This document shows, in pieces, positions 34,133-43,630 of a DNA stretch of 64,000 nucleotides. Numbering within the stretch: position 1 is the first letter of the stretch; every line of letters begins with the position of its first letter. The DNA comes from Ceratorhiza oryzae-sativae (lineage: Eukaryota > Basidiomycota > Agaricomycetes > Cantharellales > Ceratobasidiaceae): positions 496,001 to 560,000 of the forward strand of contig JARWMV010000244.1 of NCBI GenBank assembly GCA_030998015.1, written 5' to 3'. Below the pieces are notes generated by a model, which was given only the letters and a program-made list of their open reading frames with translations, was not told where the DNA came from and ran no database searches. The translations under genes were made by a program, and so were the position numbers.

Positions 34133-36667
34133 TCACTCAACTGGTACCCATTCGTCAGTCACTTCCTTCTTGATCTTGACGAACAAACACCCCTTATCAG
34201 TCAACCGACCATGTAGATCGAATAACCTGATAAATCGGTATCCCTCTTGGAGCCTGTCCAGTCGTACGCACGCCCAACCCCCCAGATCGTCGGTGCCGAA
34301 CTCTTTATCTTTAACCCGGAATCTAATATCGAACTTTCTAAGTATCGAGAACTTGATGATGAAACGCAAGACATACAGGACAAATGACGCCGCTGGGACG
34401 ATACCGTTTGCTTTAAGAACGATTTCTGGCGGGTCGGTTGTCCCAACCCCAACGCTCCCCGCTCTTCCCATACTACGTCTTGCCCCCTTAGTGCTTTGGT
34501 CTTTCCTTTCACGCCGTCTTCAGGCAAACCGTCGGCAAGAAGTTGAATGTCGACGTAACTTTGGAAATAAGACATCTAGCGAAAAGAGCAAGGCGCAGCC
34601 ATTAGATGGAACATACGGTTCATATCCTTGAGCTCCATCACGATGTTTCATGCGCGAAAAGAATCCCTTGATCTTGTCTCTCTTTCTCTCTCGATCTTTT
34701 GATTCGACTTCCACGGGAGGAGTAACCGCGGTAGCGGCGATATGCACAGCTGCAAGGCCGGCCTCAAGTGTCGGCTTCCTGTCCTCCGTCTCCCCTGCCG
34801 CGGGAATGCTAGCCTGGCTCCCGCTTCTTGAATGAGGGCCTTTACGGGCTTTCTCTTCCCTCGAGCGAAGTTTCTCTAATTTTTCTGCCTCGTCTTCAGC
34901 CTCGTCTTTTGGAAGGGGTAGAGCCTGGCCAGCAAGCACTGTCAATCGCAAGACAACATCACGTTTCTCCTCGCGAGCGCGAACTCCTGTGAGGTTAACA
35001 TCGCGTCGGCCTGGGGGCTTGAGGACATAGCCGCCCGTCTGGGCGAACCTATGGATAGCGTTTAGAGAAATAAATGTATGCGTTGGTACAAGATAGTGAA
35101 AGGAACTAACATGGCCTCGTTTAACATCATACCCTTGAATGTAAATAAACAAAGTCAGGATGCTGTTACGCTATAAGCGATCAAGGAATGGCAAACTCAC
35201 AGTATCAATCTTCTGCCAGTTGAGAGCCACAAGTTGCACACCACGGGACCAAAACACGGTTGGATTCAGATTCGATGACTCAAACCTAGTTTATTTCAGC
35301 TGAAAGATCTCCTGTGAAATCATCATAGGGAGGCTCACCGAAGACCGAAGGGATAAACGCGCATTAAGAAATGGACGTTATGGGCAAACATTGCATCATG
35401 GCTCGCCTTGTTCATCTTGGAAAACGCCTTCTCGGAGAATGAGAAAATATGATTCGGGGGGAGCCGACCTGATTTTATTGCACATTTGTGAGACGATGTA
35501 TTATTGCACAGCTGGCAGCTCCACTTACTCGCTTCCTCCCAGTCTTTGAAACTATGGCTAGATACGTACACCCCTAGATCTGCGAGCGCCCGAATAACCT
35601 TGCTCTTCTTGGGTTTAGCCTTGGCGGCGTCGGCAGCTGCTTCTCGCATTTCTTCGTCATCAGAGGAGTCGGAGGACGACGTGTCTGGGTTCGGCTCTTT
35701 CTTGATAGTTGGATCTGTTGGAGGAGTAGGCGCAGGAGCGCCCTCGGAAGGAAGGTGTTTGACCTGAAACCCAATTTATGCGACTAAATGCGCCATAGTC
35801 ATGTATTGGAACGTACTTTAACCAGAATGCGGCGGCGGAGTGCATGAGGTGAGGGCAACTCTTTGTCATTTATATGCTCGGAAAGACGTTCCGTGACCAA
35901 GTAATCGGACCACTCTTCCTTCATGATCTGGACGATTCTTTCTTGCTATTATGACCGTTACCGATAATTATCGCAGAGTAAGGGAAATCTCACGTACCTG
36001 TGTGTGTCCCGCATGCACCTCCAAGCTTACAATGACTGGCAAATCCGATGTAACAAAGGCGTTCTGTCCGATCGCACGACAAACCTCACGAAACGAACTT
36101 CCTTTGTGAAAGTATATCCGTGGAATACAGCAGGTTCACCGGAATTCCCATCCCAAACATCGATTTCGACGGATCGGCAGCCACGTAGGAGAACGTTCTG
36201 ATAGCCCTGAACGGTAGAGGCACCATAGAGCTGATGGCCAACGAGGTACGTGTTGTGTGAAGAAGAAATATAGTACTCGTTGAGCGGGCGCGTCTCATCC
36301 TCGGGTAGAGCACGGACGGCGTCGTTGGGACTAGAGACGAGGTATGCACCAAACTCTTCCCGATCGATTCCGTCCTTGTCGCTGAGGAGCTTATCCACGG
36401 CTGTTGGTTTGAGCGAACGCTTCATCCATGCTTGAATCCCTCGTCGTCGAAGTGTTTCTCTCCCTGCTCCTCCAAGAACGCCCGTAGCTCCTTCGCATCC
36501 AGCGCTCGCCCAGACTTTGAATGTGCCCTGAATACACGGTCAATCTGGCCATCGATCCCTGGATATGTGATAGCCAATGGCTTCGGTGGGCTGATGCCTC
36601 CGCCTGCGTCAGTGTCCACTGTTGCGCGTTGATTGTCGGTTGTCTGCTTGACTTTCTCTGCCATCAT
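34133..36667 (-). CDS. PLC1: Phosphoinositide-specific phospholipase C
   Basis: Exons 36667-35998, 35945-35817, 35763-35529, 35468-35339, 35285-35201, 35133-35111, 35048-34617, 34558-34133; about 710 aa. Order: EF-hand-like N-terminus (IDRVFRAHSKSGRALDAKEL), X box with both catalytic His (YYISSSHNTYLVGHQ and AVFHGYTF) and the metal-site EIDVWDG, an acidic linker, Y box (ALADLGVYVSSHSFKDWEEA, then LPPNHIFSFSEKAF), and a C2 domain ending VPVE. No PH domain is visible. PLC cleaves PIP2 into IP3 and diacylglycerol at the plasma membrane. Frame is broken at about 36430 (AAG CATGG lacks one G), 36093 (TTTCGTGAGG lacks one C) and 34457-34460 (short G-run on the coding strand). A 39-nt possible mini-intron sits in the C2 part. 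The Y-box/C2 junction carries a Lys/Glu-rich insertion. Confidence 0.88.
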
Positions 36668-37485
36668 GGTTGCCCTACCCTTGTCACCGTGTGCCAGCTA
36701 TTTCTACACGTTCCTGACGTCATTTATCACGTGTGATGCCACATCCTTGTCGTAAAAGGGGCACAGCCCAACATCCACGCATACACCGAGCAAGTAACCG
36801 AAGCGATTTATCTGCGAGCCCTATGGCAGTACTGTAGGCTGCGGTTCCTTGGACGGCTCTCTCGTGCTTCTCGGGACTAAACGATAGGTACCGTGCTCGT
36901 CCAATGTCGAACACCGCAGGAGACTCATCTACCTGGTCAACTGCCTTGTGCCTCTGGGTTCAGTCGGGAGGGTCGTTGTGTCAACCCCTCTTGCTCTTGG
37001 ACGGTGGCTTACCCTCATAGGTTAAATTAATTTCCTGTTAATAAGTTGGGGTTGGCTCCAGGTCGAGTTCAGTTGGCAACCGGCACCACTGGATGGGTAG
37101 TCATACTGTACTCGGGGCGTGTAGGGTTTCGTTCTTCACTACCCATTCTAACATTCATTGCAGCGACCATGTATATAGCTCGGGCGCGACATATGCATAT
37201 GTTATCGTTACCTCTGCTTATGTTCGCTCGGGGGGTAATTCCTATAATACAAGTACACCACCCGCTAATCACCGGTGATGTATCCGAGAGGAGGAAGATG
37301 TGACTGATCGCTTGGGATCAACATCTCGTTCGAGCCCACGGCCGCTTCAGTCGCCCGAGATACTTGATTCCTGGAGAACAGCAAGAACATACGGGTAACT
37401 ACCGAGGGTAATTGACCACCCAGATCTGAGAGGTTGGAATAACCGAAGCAGAACAGCGACCATCGCGCATCACGCACGCTGGTTG
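36668..37485. other. Intergenic interval
   Basis: The part next to 36667 should carry the PLC promoter. The remaining open frames (for example minus 36720-36914 and plus 37046-37303) have no recognisable product. No repeats noticed. Confidence 0.45.
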
Positions 37486-37697
37486 ACTAAACCCTTGCAC
37501 CATGTGACCTTTCTCACGCTAATTCAACTTCAAGCTGCTGCGTTGGACAAAAGTGGGGAGTAATGCTTTGAAGTACTAGTAAGAAACGTAGCTGCGTATC
37601 TAATATACATGCGTGCGAAAAAATAGACGGATTGAATTGCCACAAAACGAGGGACAGCAAAACTGCCACGGAGGTAGGCTGCAACACTTATGTAATT
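37486..37697 (+). repeat. Left terminal inverted repeat of the Tc1/mariner element
   Basis: Reads ACTAAACCC, CATGTGACC, TTCAACTTCAAGC, ACTAGTAAGAAACGTAGC, ACATGCGTGCG, GACGGATTGAATTGC, CACGGAGGTAGGCTGC and TGTAATT in order. The reverse complement of 38526-38738 shows the same blocks in the same order with scattered substitutions. Confidence 0.85.
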
Positions 37698-38525
37698 AAC
37701 AAGCGCCAAAAATCAGAAGGCTACTTGAACATTACACAACGCACAAATTCATAATAAGAGAAGAAACAAAATATGTGAATTGGTTCAATAACGTGTGTTT
37801 CTCCCTTTCACGTCAATAACGCTCCGAATACGCGAAGGAATCAACGCATATAGCCTATTAATGAAGTCCTAGGGGATGGAATACCACTCCTGCAAAGCTA
37901 ACCACAAATCCTCCCTATTACGTGGAAGACGCTCTCTAGCATGAAAATTGTGGCCTATAGAATTGCCAGTGTGATGCCAAGTAAGACTTCCCATCCGAAC
38001 CAAGCATATTGAATTTACTCTCATCAGAGAATATGCTTTTGTGCCACATCGCCACCGTCCAGTCTGCATGTTCCTTAGCCCAGCCCAGGTAAGCTACCTT
38101 GTTACGTAGTTTGATGGATGAGACCTTCTGATGTACATATAGCTGAGCGCCAGCATCTCCGAGAGTGCAACGAACAGTCTGGGTGCGAACTGAGAGGGAA
38201 AAGTCACATTGCAAGTTTACAGCCGTGAAATTACAAGTTCGGGTAAGCGAAAGAGTATCAAATCAAACAATCCTGGGCTTCTTTAAGAGTAAGGTACTGG
38301 GTTTTCAGGCGAATTTGGTGATTCTGCTTACTGCAGTGCGATCAATGTTGAAAGCGGCCCCAATTTTGTAGGTAGTAAGCCCTCTGGTGCGGATATTGGC
38401 AATGAGAGCTCGAGCGTGTGCATCAAAACATTTACCAGCCATTTACAAGGGAATGGTGTGGTTATGGCAACTAGAAGTTGAGAAAACTGGTTGTATTTAT
38501 CTTGAGGTCTCGCAAGTGGCAAGCC

Positions 38526-38738
38526 AATTACACAAGTGTTGCAGCCTACCTCCGTGGCAGTTTTTCCGCCCCCCGTTTCGTAGCAATTCAATCCGTCTGG
38601 TTTTTCGCACGCATGTATATTTGATAAGTAGCTACGTTTCTTACTAGTGTGTCAAAGCCTTACTCTCCACTATTTGCCCAACGCGGCGGCTTGAAGTTGA
38701 ATTAGCGCGGGAAAAGTCACATGCTGCGAGAGTTTAGT
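38526..38738 (-). repeat. Right terminal inverted repeat of the Tc1/mariner element
   Basis: Inverted partner of 37486-37697; blocks AATTACACAAG, GCAGCCTACCTCCGTG, GCAATTCAATCCGTC, CGCACGCATGT, GCTACGTTTCTTACTAGT, TTGAAGTTGAA, GTCACATG and GTTTAGT are visible in sequence. Differences between arms are mostly point changes. Confidence 0.85.
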
Positions 38739-38780
38739 AAGCTGTGTAGTTTTGTAGTGTATAGTGACGATGGCGGGTCG

Positions 38781-39067
38781 TGTTGCTGCAAGATAGCTGG
38801 AATAGCTCAACGTAGGCTAGCCTGAATAAATTATCTTAAACTAGCTGTAGAATACAAATATACAAATACATAGATACATAGATACATATCGAACATGCCA
38901 GAATAAACTAGCAATCGCATGACTCGTGTAGTACGAATCGCGTACTTACTGTAACGTTCTACAATGTACTAGAACGTCTCTTTTCTGTGTATATAAGGAG
39001 CTCTGTTTCGCTCCGTAGGTAGTCACCTGCTCACTCGAATATAATATATTTACTTGTCTTAAGCACA
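38781..39067 (+). repeat. LTR-like segment with TATA box
   Basis: Begins TGTTG and can be read to ...AAGCACA, with a promoter-like core TGTGTATATAAGGAGCTC near 38988. A short inverted repeat ACGTTCTA/TAGAACGT lies near 38955-38977 and a CATAGATA microsatellite near 38870. This resembles a solo or broken retrotransposon LTR. I found no matching second LTR and no 5-bp target duplication, so borders are approximate. Confidence 0.4.
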
Positions 39068-40673
39068 CTGCGCTCCGCACGTATAGAGTGATTTATACAT
39101 ATAGTTTACATTTCAACACTAGCCAGCCGCTACGGTCTCCGAGACAAAGGCACTGTTGTATATATGACACAATATACATGAATATCGAAGAATCCCGACA
39201 ACCACAGAGCTAGGAAGCTGCGCTCAATCATCTTCCCCAGACATATCAAGTCAAGGGTGGGAATAAGTGTGTGTTTTGTTGCCCCTGATGCACACTACTA
39301 AAGTCTGGATTCGATTCGTCTAACTCTTTCGGGGGTTCCTTTCTCAAGAAGCCCGCTATCAGACTTGTATCTCAGAGTACTGCCGCATAACGTTCTTCGG
39401 CTTCAGCCCGTATTACTCCAAAGACTTTTTAAGAACATCCGTGTGCAACGATCTCGTAGTGAAGGTCGTCATTGTGTGTTTGACTCGCATCAACACGCAC
39501 CACTCGATGTTTGGTCTCCACATTGGCAGATTCATTACTAACCCCAAGTTCAAAGACTACCGATATGGCAGGGATCTGTACGTTTGCTACGGTTAGTGTG
39601 CGGTCAACGTGAAATCCCTCAGACCCCTTGCCGTTCTTGAACTATAGATAGATTGCCGAGGTAGTGTTTGGAGATATCGGAGTTGTGAGAGAACCGATGA
39701 CGGTGTCAATCGACTTCTCGCACTCCTTGTCTTGTAAAGCCATGCCCCGGATGAGTTCCGACGCCAGGCCAAAGCCGTGTAAGATATCTGAGTCACGGGC
39801 GAGAGCAAAATGAGAAAAGAATACGCAAGATTAGGAGAATTAGGAGAATGCGTCGCGCGGTGTCATGGATCCATTGTTATTCACGAACGGCTTTGCGTTC
39901 AAAACCTCTGCCCAGTACTCTTCACGGAAAAGAGAGCAGCGGAATAGGAGCAAGGTGGTTAGGTAGTGGTGGTGAGTTTCGTCAAGGGAGGGATTAGAAT
40001 TGTCGTGACGGGAGGGAGCAAAGCGCGTGTCAAGAGCATCTTCGTATGCGCATACTGCCAGCAATCGACCAACGAGCCCCCCCCCCCCGTTCCCCACGCG
40101 CAAATAACTTATTTTTGCACGTTCTGGCTAACATGGTAGGTGCTGCCATAGGGAATGGGTTACGGTTGGGCTTCTTGAAATACCGCCCTGCTGCCTCAGC
40201 CAAAATTGACTCCGAGGGATAGGCCGTATGCGTATAACCTTGATGTCGGGGTATAGATTAAAGCATACACATATTTGAGGTGAACAGCAGTGATTGGGTC
40301 TCAGGGGTGGCTGCGTGGAGTGTCTCGAATGCGATTCTGATACTAATAGCTACGATCGCGGTTTCAGCATCTTCTCACCTTTCTTCTACGCCGCCCGTAA
40401 AAAGTTTTTCGATAACGGAACTGTGCATATTATCATTTGGATATGCCTTATAGTTAGAATACCATCTAATTGTCGCGAAGGTCGTCAGTCCAGGTCTGCA
40501 AGTGCTCCTGGTACTTACAACGAGCGCCCGTTGGTCACAACCATATCCGTTTTATACATCTTTTCCAACGTAAGGGGGCCCAATCCACGAAGAATTTTAT
40601 CTCGATACGAGTCGGATGTTAATTCATTGAGAGGGGATATTATTTGATTGCCGTCGGTGACCTGCCCAGAGGG
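39068..40673. other. Repeat-derived interval without intact gene
   Basis: Contains the possible copia integrase fragment at 39840-40103 and otherwise short open frames only. A C-run of 10 lies at about 40079. Direction-mixed coding-like pieces (for example FGLASELIRGMALQDKE in the minus strand near 39770) suggest several inserted fragments. Confidence 0.4.
39840..40103 (-). mobile_element. Possible Ty1/copia integrase fragment
   Basis: The frame contains LLLFRCSLFREEYWAEVLNA, then a short gap and SMTPRDAFS. Copia integrases carry a segment of the form (F/Y)WAEAVxxAxxxxNRxP...TPxEA, which this resembles in order and spacing. No other retrotransposon domain is readable around it. It is a tentative fragment. 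Confidence 0.35.
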
Positions 40674-42210
40674 TTAGTGACTGGGTGGTGGAGCAAAGGC
40701 CACCATACGCGAGTTGGTCGACATGAAAATGAAGAATACTGGGCAGTTGACAAGCACCGACATAGTTGTTCCGAGGTTGTGATATGCGCAGTGTTTGGGC
40801 GTACCCAGATTGAATTTAATTGCACGTCTCGCCTCGCCAGGAGCTCTCTGCGAGAGTTTGAGTTGACCTTTGACGTGCTTCAGCGCTATTTTTAAGAATT
40901 TCGATATCACTTTGGTGGCTTTTGGTGTGCTGTTCACATGTTTGATTCTACCTTCCACGTCGTGGGTGCAGATAAAAGTGTGGAATTCTTCCAAGAGCAC
41001 AAGCACCGCATTCGTTCCCGGATGGCGATCCAGAGCCACAATTTCGGCCAGATGTTTACAGCTTCGTTCCAACGAGCCTTCCACCGAATCAAGTGTTAAA
41101 GTGTTCTTTGAGCGCAACTAGACGGGGCTGTTCAGCATTGATTTGACCCGGACTAAGGGCAAGCTTGAACCTACCCGACTCGCCTCGTTCTCTGCTTTCC
41201 GGAGTGCCGCTGAAAAATACATCTCTCTGTTGGTTCCCGGTTCCCTTTATGTTCGCCCTTGTTTTGAATAGCCGGTCCATTTCAAGCCAACCGAGCCCCT
41301 TTAATATTCGGCCAGTGTTGTTTGACAAGTTCAGCAGCACAGTCAAAGATGGCTCGCAGGAGCAGCGCGTACTCCCCTTTCTGTTCTTCGTGGTTGCATT
41401 TCTCCCGATCTTTCAGATATTGTCGAACAATACGGCCGGGAGGAAGGAAAGCTACGAGCAAAGGATTCATTTAGGCGATTTCGCTGCATGTTCAAGTACC
41501 AACTTTTTGTGGTGGGGACCATAACACTCGCGCAAGTTCATATCGATGGCGAAGGCTCTGTTCGCGACCTCTTGTGCCATCCGTGACTTTCTCGTGCCCG
41601 ACGACTGGATTGCTGAAATAGACTAGTGGTAAGGTCGACCGGCTGCGGTGCTGGAGTGCGAATTGCGCCCCCTATTCAAATTATCAATGAACACTCTGTC
41701 TATTTCCCCAACGAAGGGCTCCTCAAATGCTCTCTTGAGATCTAGGTAGATACTCTAGGTGGTGGTTCACAAGGTCGCTCAAACTTGGCCCAATACATAC
41801 TGCCATTTCCACTTGGAATTATCCCTAGAGGCCCTTTACAAAATTGAGCTGGCATATTAGCTATCTAAACTCATACAGGAGCTTAGCTTATGTATGCTAC
41901 AGACCCGATCCCGCAACGTACCATCATTGGTCAACTCTGCGAATGACCCCTTGGCATAGGCCTCACGAAGACAAGCGGCTAGCTGTCCAGCCCTCGATTC
42001 ATCCCGCAAGTACCCGACCGTATCAACACCACATTGTCCAAGCCGAACTTTGAGGATGATCTCAAGAAGGTCGGCAGCGTCAAGACGGCCAAGGTCCCGA
42101 GACGGCGAAAATGCGTCATGTTTTTCCAGGTCGTTTTTCCAGGTCTCCTTTTTTAAACTTGGAAGTCGGCTGAAGAAAATGTGTATTGAATTCCGTCCAG
42201 AACAAAGCAT
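40674..42210 (-). pseudogene. Decayed multi-exon gene, unknown family
   Basis: Protein-like stretches occur in several minus-strand frames in sequence order: DAFSPSRDLGRLDAADLLEI and VGYLRDESRAGQLAACLREA (42130-41930), KGEYALLLRAIFDCAAELVK (41395-41330), MDRLFKTRANIKGTGNQQ (41280-41230), EQPRLVALKEHFNT (41130-41090), then SVEGSLERSCKHLAEIV and EEFHTFICTHDVEGRIKHVN (41095-40950). A plausible splice (GTACGCCC...TGCCCAG) follows KFNL near 40810. I do not recognise the family; the helical, charged text could be the N-terminus of an NLR-like or other large protein. Frame changes and stops argue for decay, though homopolymer errors seen elsewhere could contribute. Confidence 0.35.
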
Positions 42211-43630
42211 CAGCCAGTTCAGAGTCTGCTTCCATTGGAGAGGACATTGCCGTGGGCGAGGGTCAAAGTGGCGTCGATCATTGATCTACGCGTGACCAGG
42301 GGGATGATCAACGTCGATCCCGTGTACATGATATACGTATAGCCCGCATAAATTGGGCAACGCATGTTCGTCGAATATAATTAGACACTGCTCCTGATAA
42401 GTCGCCCAACTTGAACATGATGTTTATATCTGTTCTGGGTACATGTGCGTGAAAAGCTCACACGGACAACGTGACTGTGAAGATCCTATGTATGCGCACT
42501 CTTCTCCCCTTTAAATGAGCGCTTTGTGTAAGAGCCCGATCTGTTTCTTGGTCGCCGCAGCCCTCGAGATTGGGACCCCGTACAGGTTCGACCGCTGTAT
42601 CAGCCTGTAAAGCCAAACGTTGTTTGGCGTTGCGGAGTAGTGCTACAACGCTCTGCACAACCCTCGAGAAAGATCCCAAGACGTAAAAAGTGACAAAACG
42701 GTGTGTAAGTAAGAAAAGTCGTTGATGCGTGAGATGGACGAATTTCATCCGTTCGCATCAATAGCGGCGCAGCAGTTGGTACAACGTTACCCCGTTTGTA
42801 TTGATCCCATGGGCGACAAACGATTGATCCCAGTCGTATGGGTCGCGAAACCAGTCGGCCACGGCGAGGCCATCAGTGTCAACGATCATCAACGGATTTC
42901 ATTCTACTCCTGACTATCCTACACAGTAACCCCACGTCTATGCGATCGGAACTATGATACAGCCGTGAAAGGGGAAGAAAATTGCGTTGGGGGTATCAAA
43001 CAATGGACGATCGACGCGCGAAGAGGGAAAATCCAAGGGAGACGACCGTTCATTGCACGCGCACACAACAGACGCACACATGCAAAATGAAATGCAGAGT
43101 GAAGGGGAACACGCAGACAAAGGGAGGGAGGGAAATGAAAATCTAATTCACAAGAGAGGAAAGATGCGTTCTGTCTTGCCATTCGAAAACCACCGAGGAT
43201 GGGCCCAGTCCATGTGCCAAACACCACAGCCTCGCGCGAAAGACAGACAACCGAACCATACAAGAGAGAAAGAAGAAAGAGGCATATATACACATGTAAT
43301 TCTTTTTTTCGATTTCAGTCAATGTATAAGAGAAGAAGACATGGGACACGCTGAGCGGCCGGCCTGTCCAGCGCCGATGAACCTGAACCGAAAACAGAAA
43401 GGTTGTCATAGCTGAGAGCAAAGCACGAGAAAATGAAATCGGCAATCGTTCGAGGGGAATATAATAACGAAAAGAACCCAAGCACAGCTCGTTTCTCCTC
43501 GCGCGGCCGGTCGTAGAGGTGTGTGTGACATAATTGCATGACAATCGAGGGTTGGAGTGGGAAAGCACGAAGAAATAAATCAGGTAAATACGAATTCGAG
43601 GCCGTTGGTTCGCAAGCTAAATCAGGAAAT
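42211..43630. other. Intergenic interval
   Basis: A minus-strand frame at 42458-42748 (VVQSVVALLRNAKQRLALQA) may be an upstream piece of the decayed gene. From about 42950 to 43630 the sequence is purine-rich on the plus strand and probably holds the 3' UTR of the Myb gene. Nothing else recognised. Confidence 0.4.

Larger units (their letters stand above)
37486..38738 (-). mobile_element. Tc1/mariner-type DNA transposon with long terminal inverted repeats, decayed
   Basis: About 1.25 kb bounded by inverted repeats of about 212 bp (see separate entries). On the minus strand 38214-37936 encodes transposase text: QTVRCTLGDAGAQLYVHQ, YLGWAKEHADWTV, and IFSDESKFNMLGSDG, which corresponds to the second catalytic Asp block of the DDE/D superfamily. 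An N-terminal helix-turn-helix-like stretch (GLTTYKIGAAFNIDRTAV) occurs in another frame near 38345-38410. Stops and frame changes separate these pieces, so the copy cannot make a full transposase. The catalytic domain beyond the second Asp is missing or unreadable. No flanking TA duplication is evident at the ends I chose. Confidence 0.8.

Noticed and set aside
36080..36095. Intron donor (GAG|GTTTGT) inside the PLC X domain
   Set aside because: Reading through with one added C gives the conserved FREVCRAIG, so a missing base explains the frame better than an intron.
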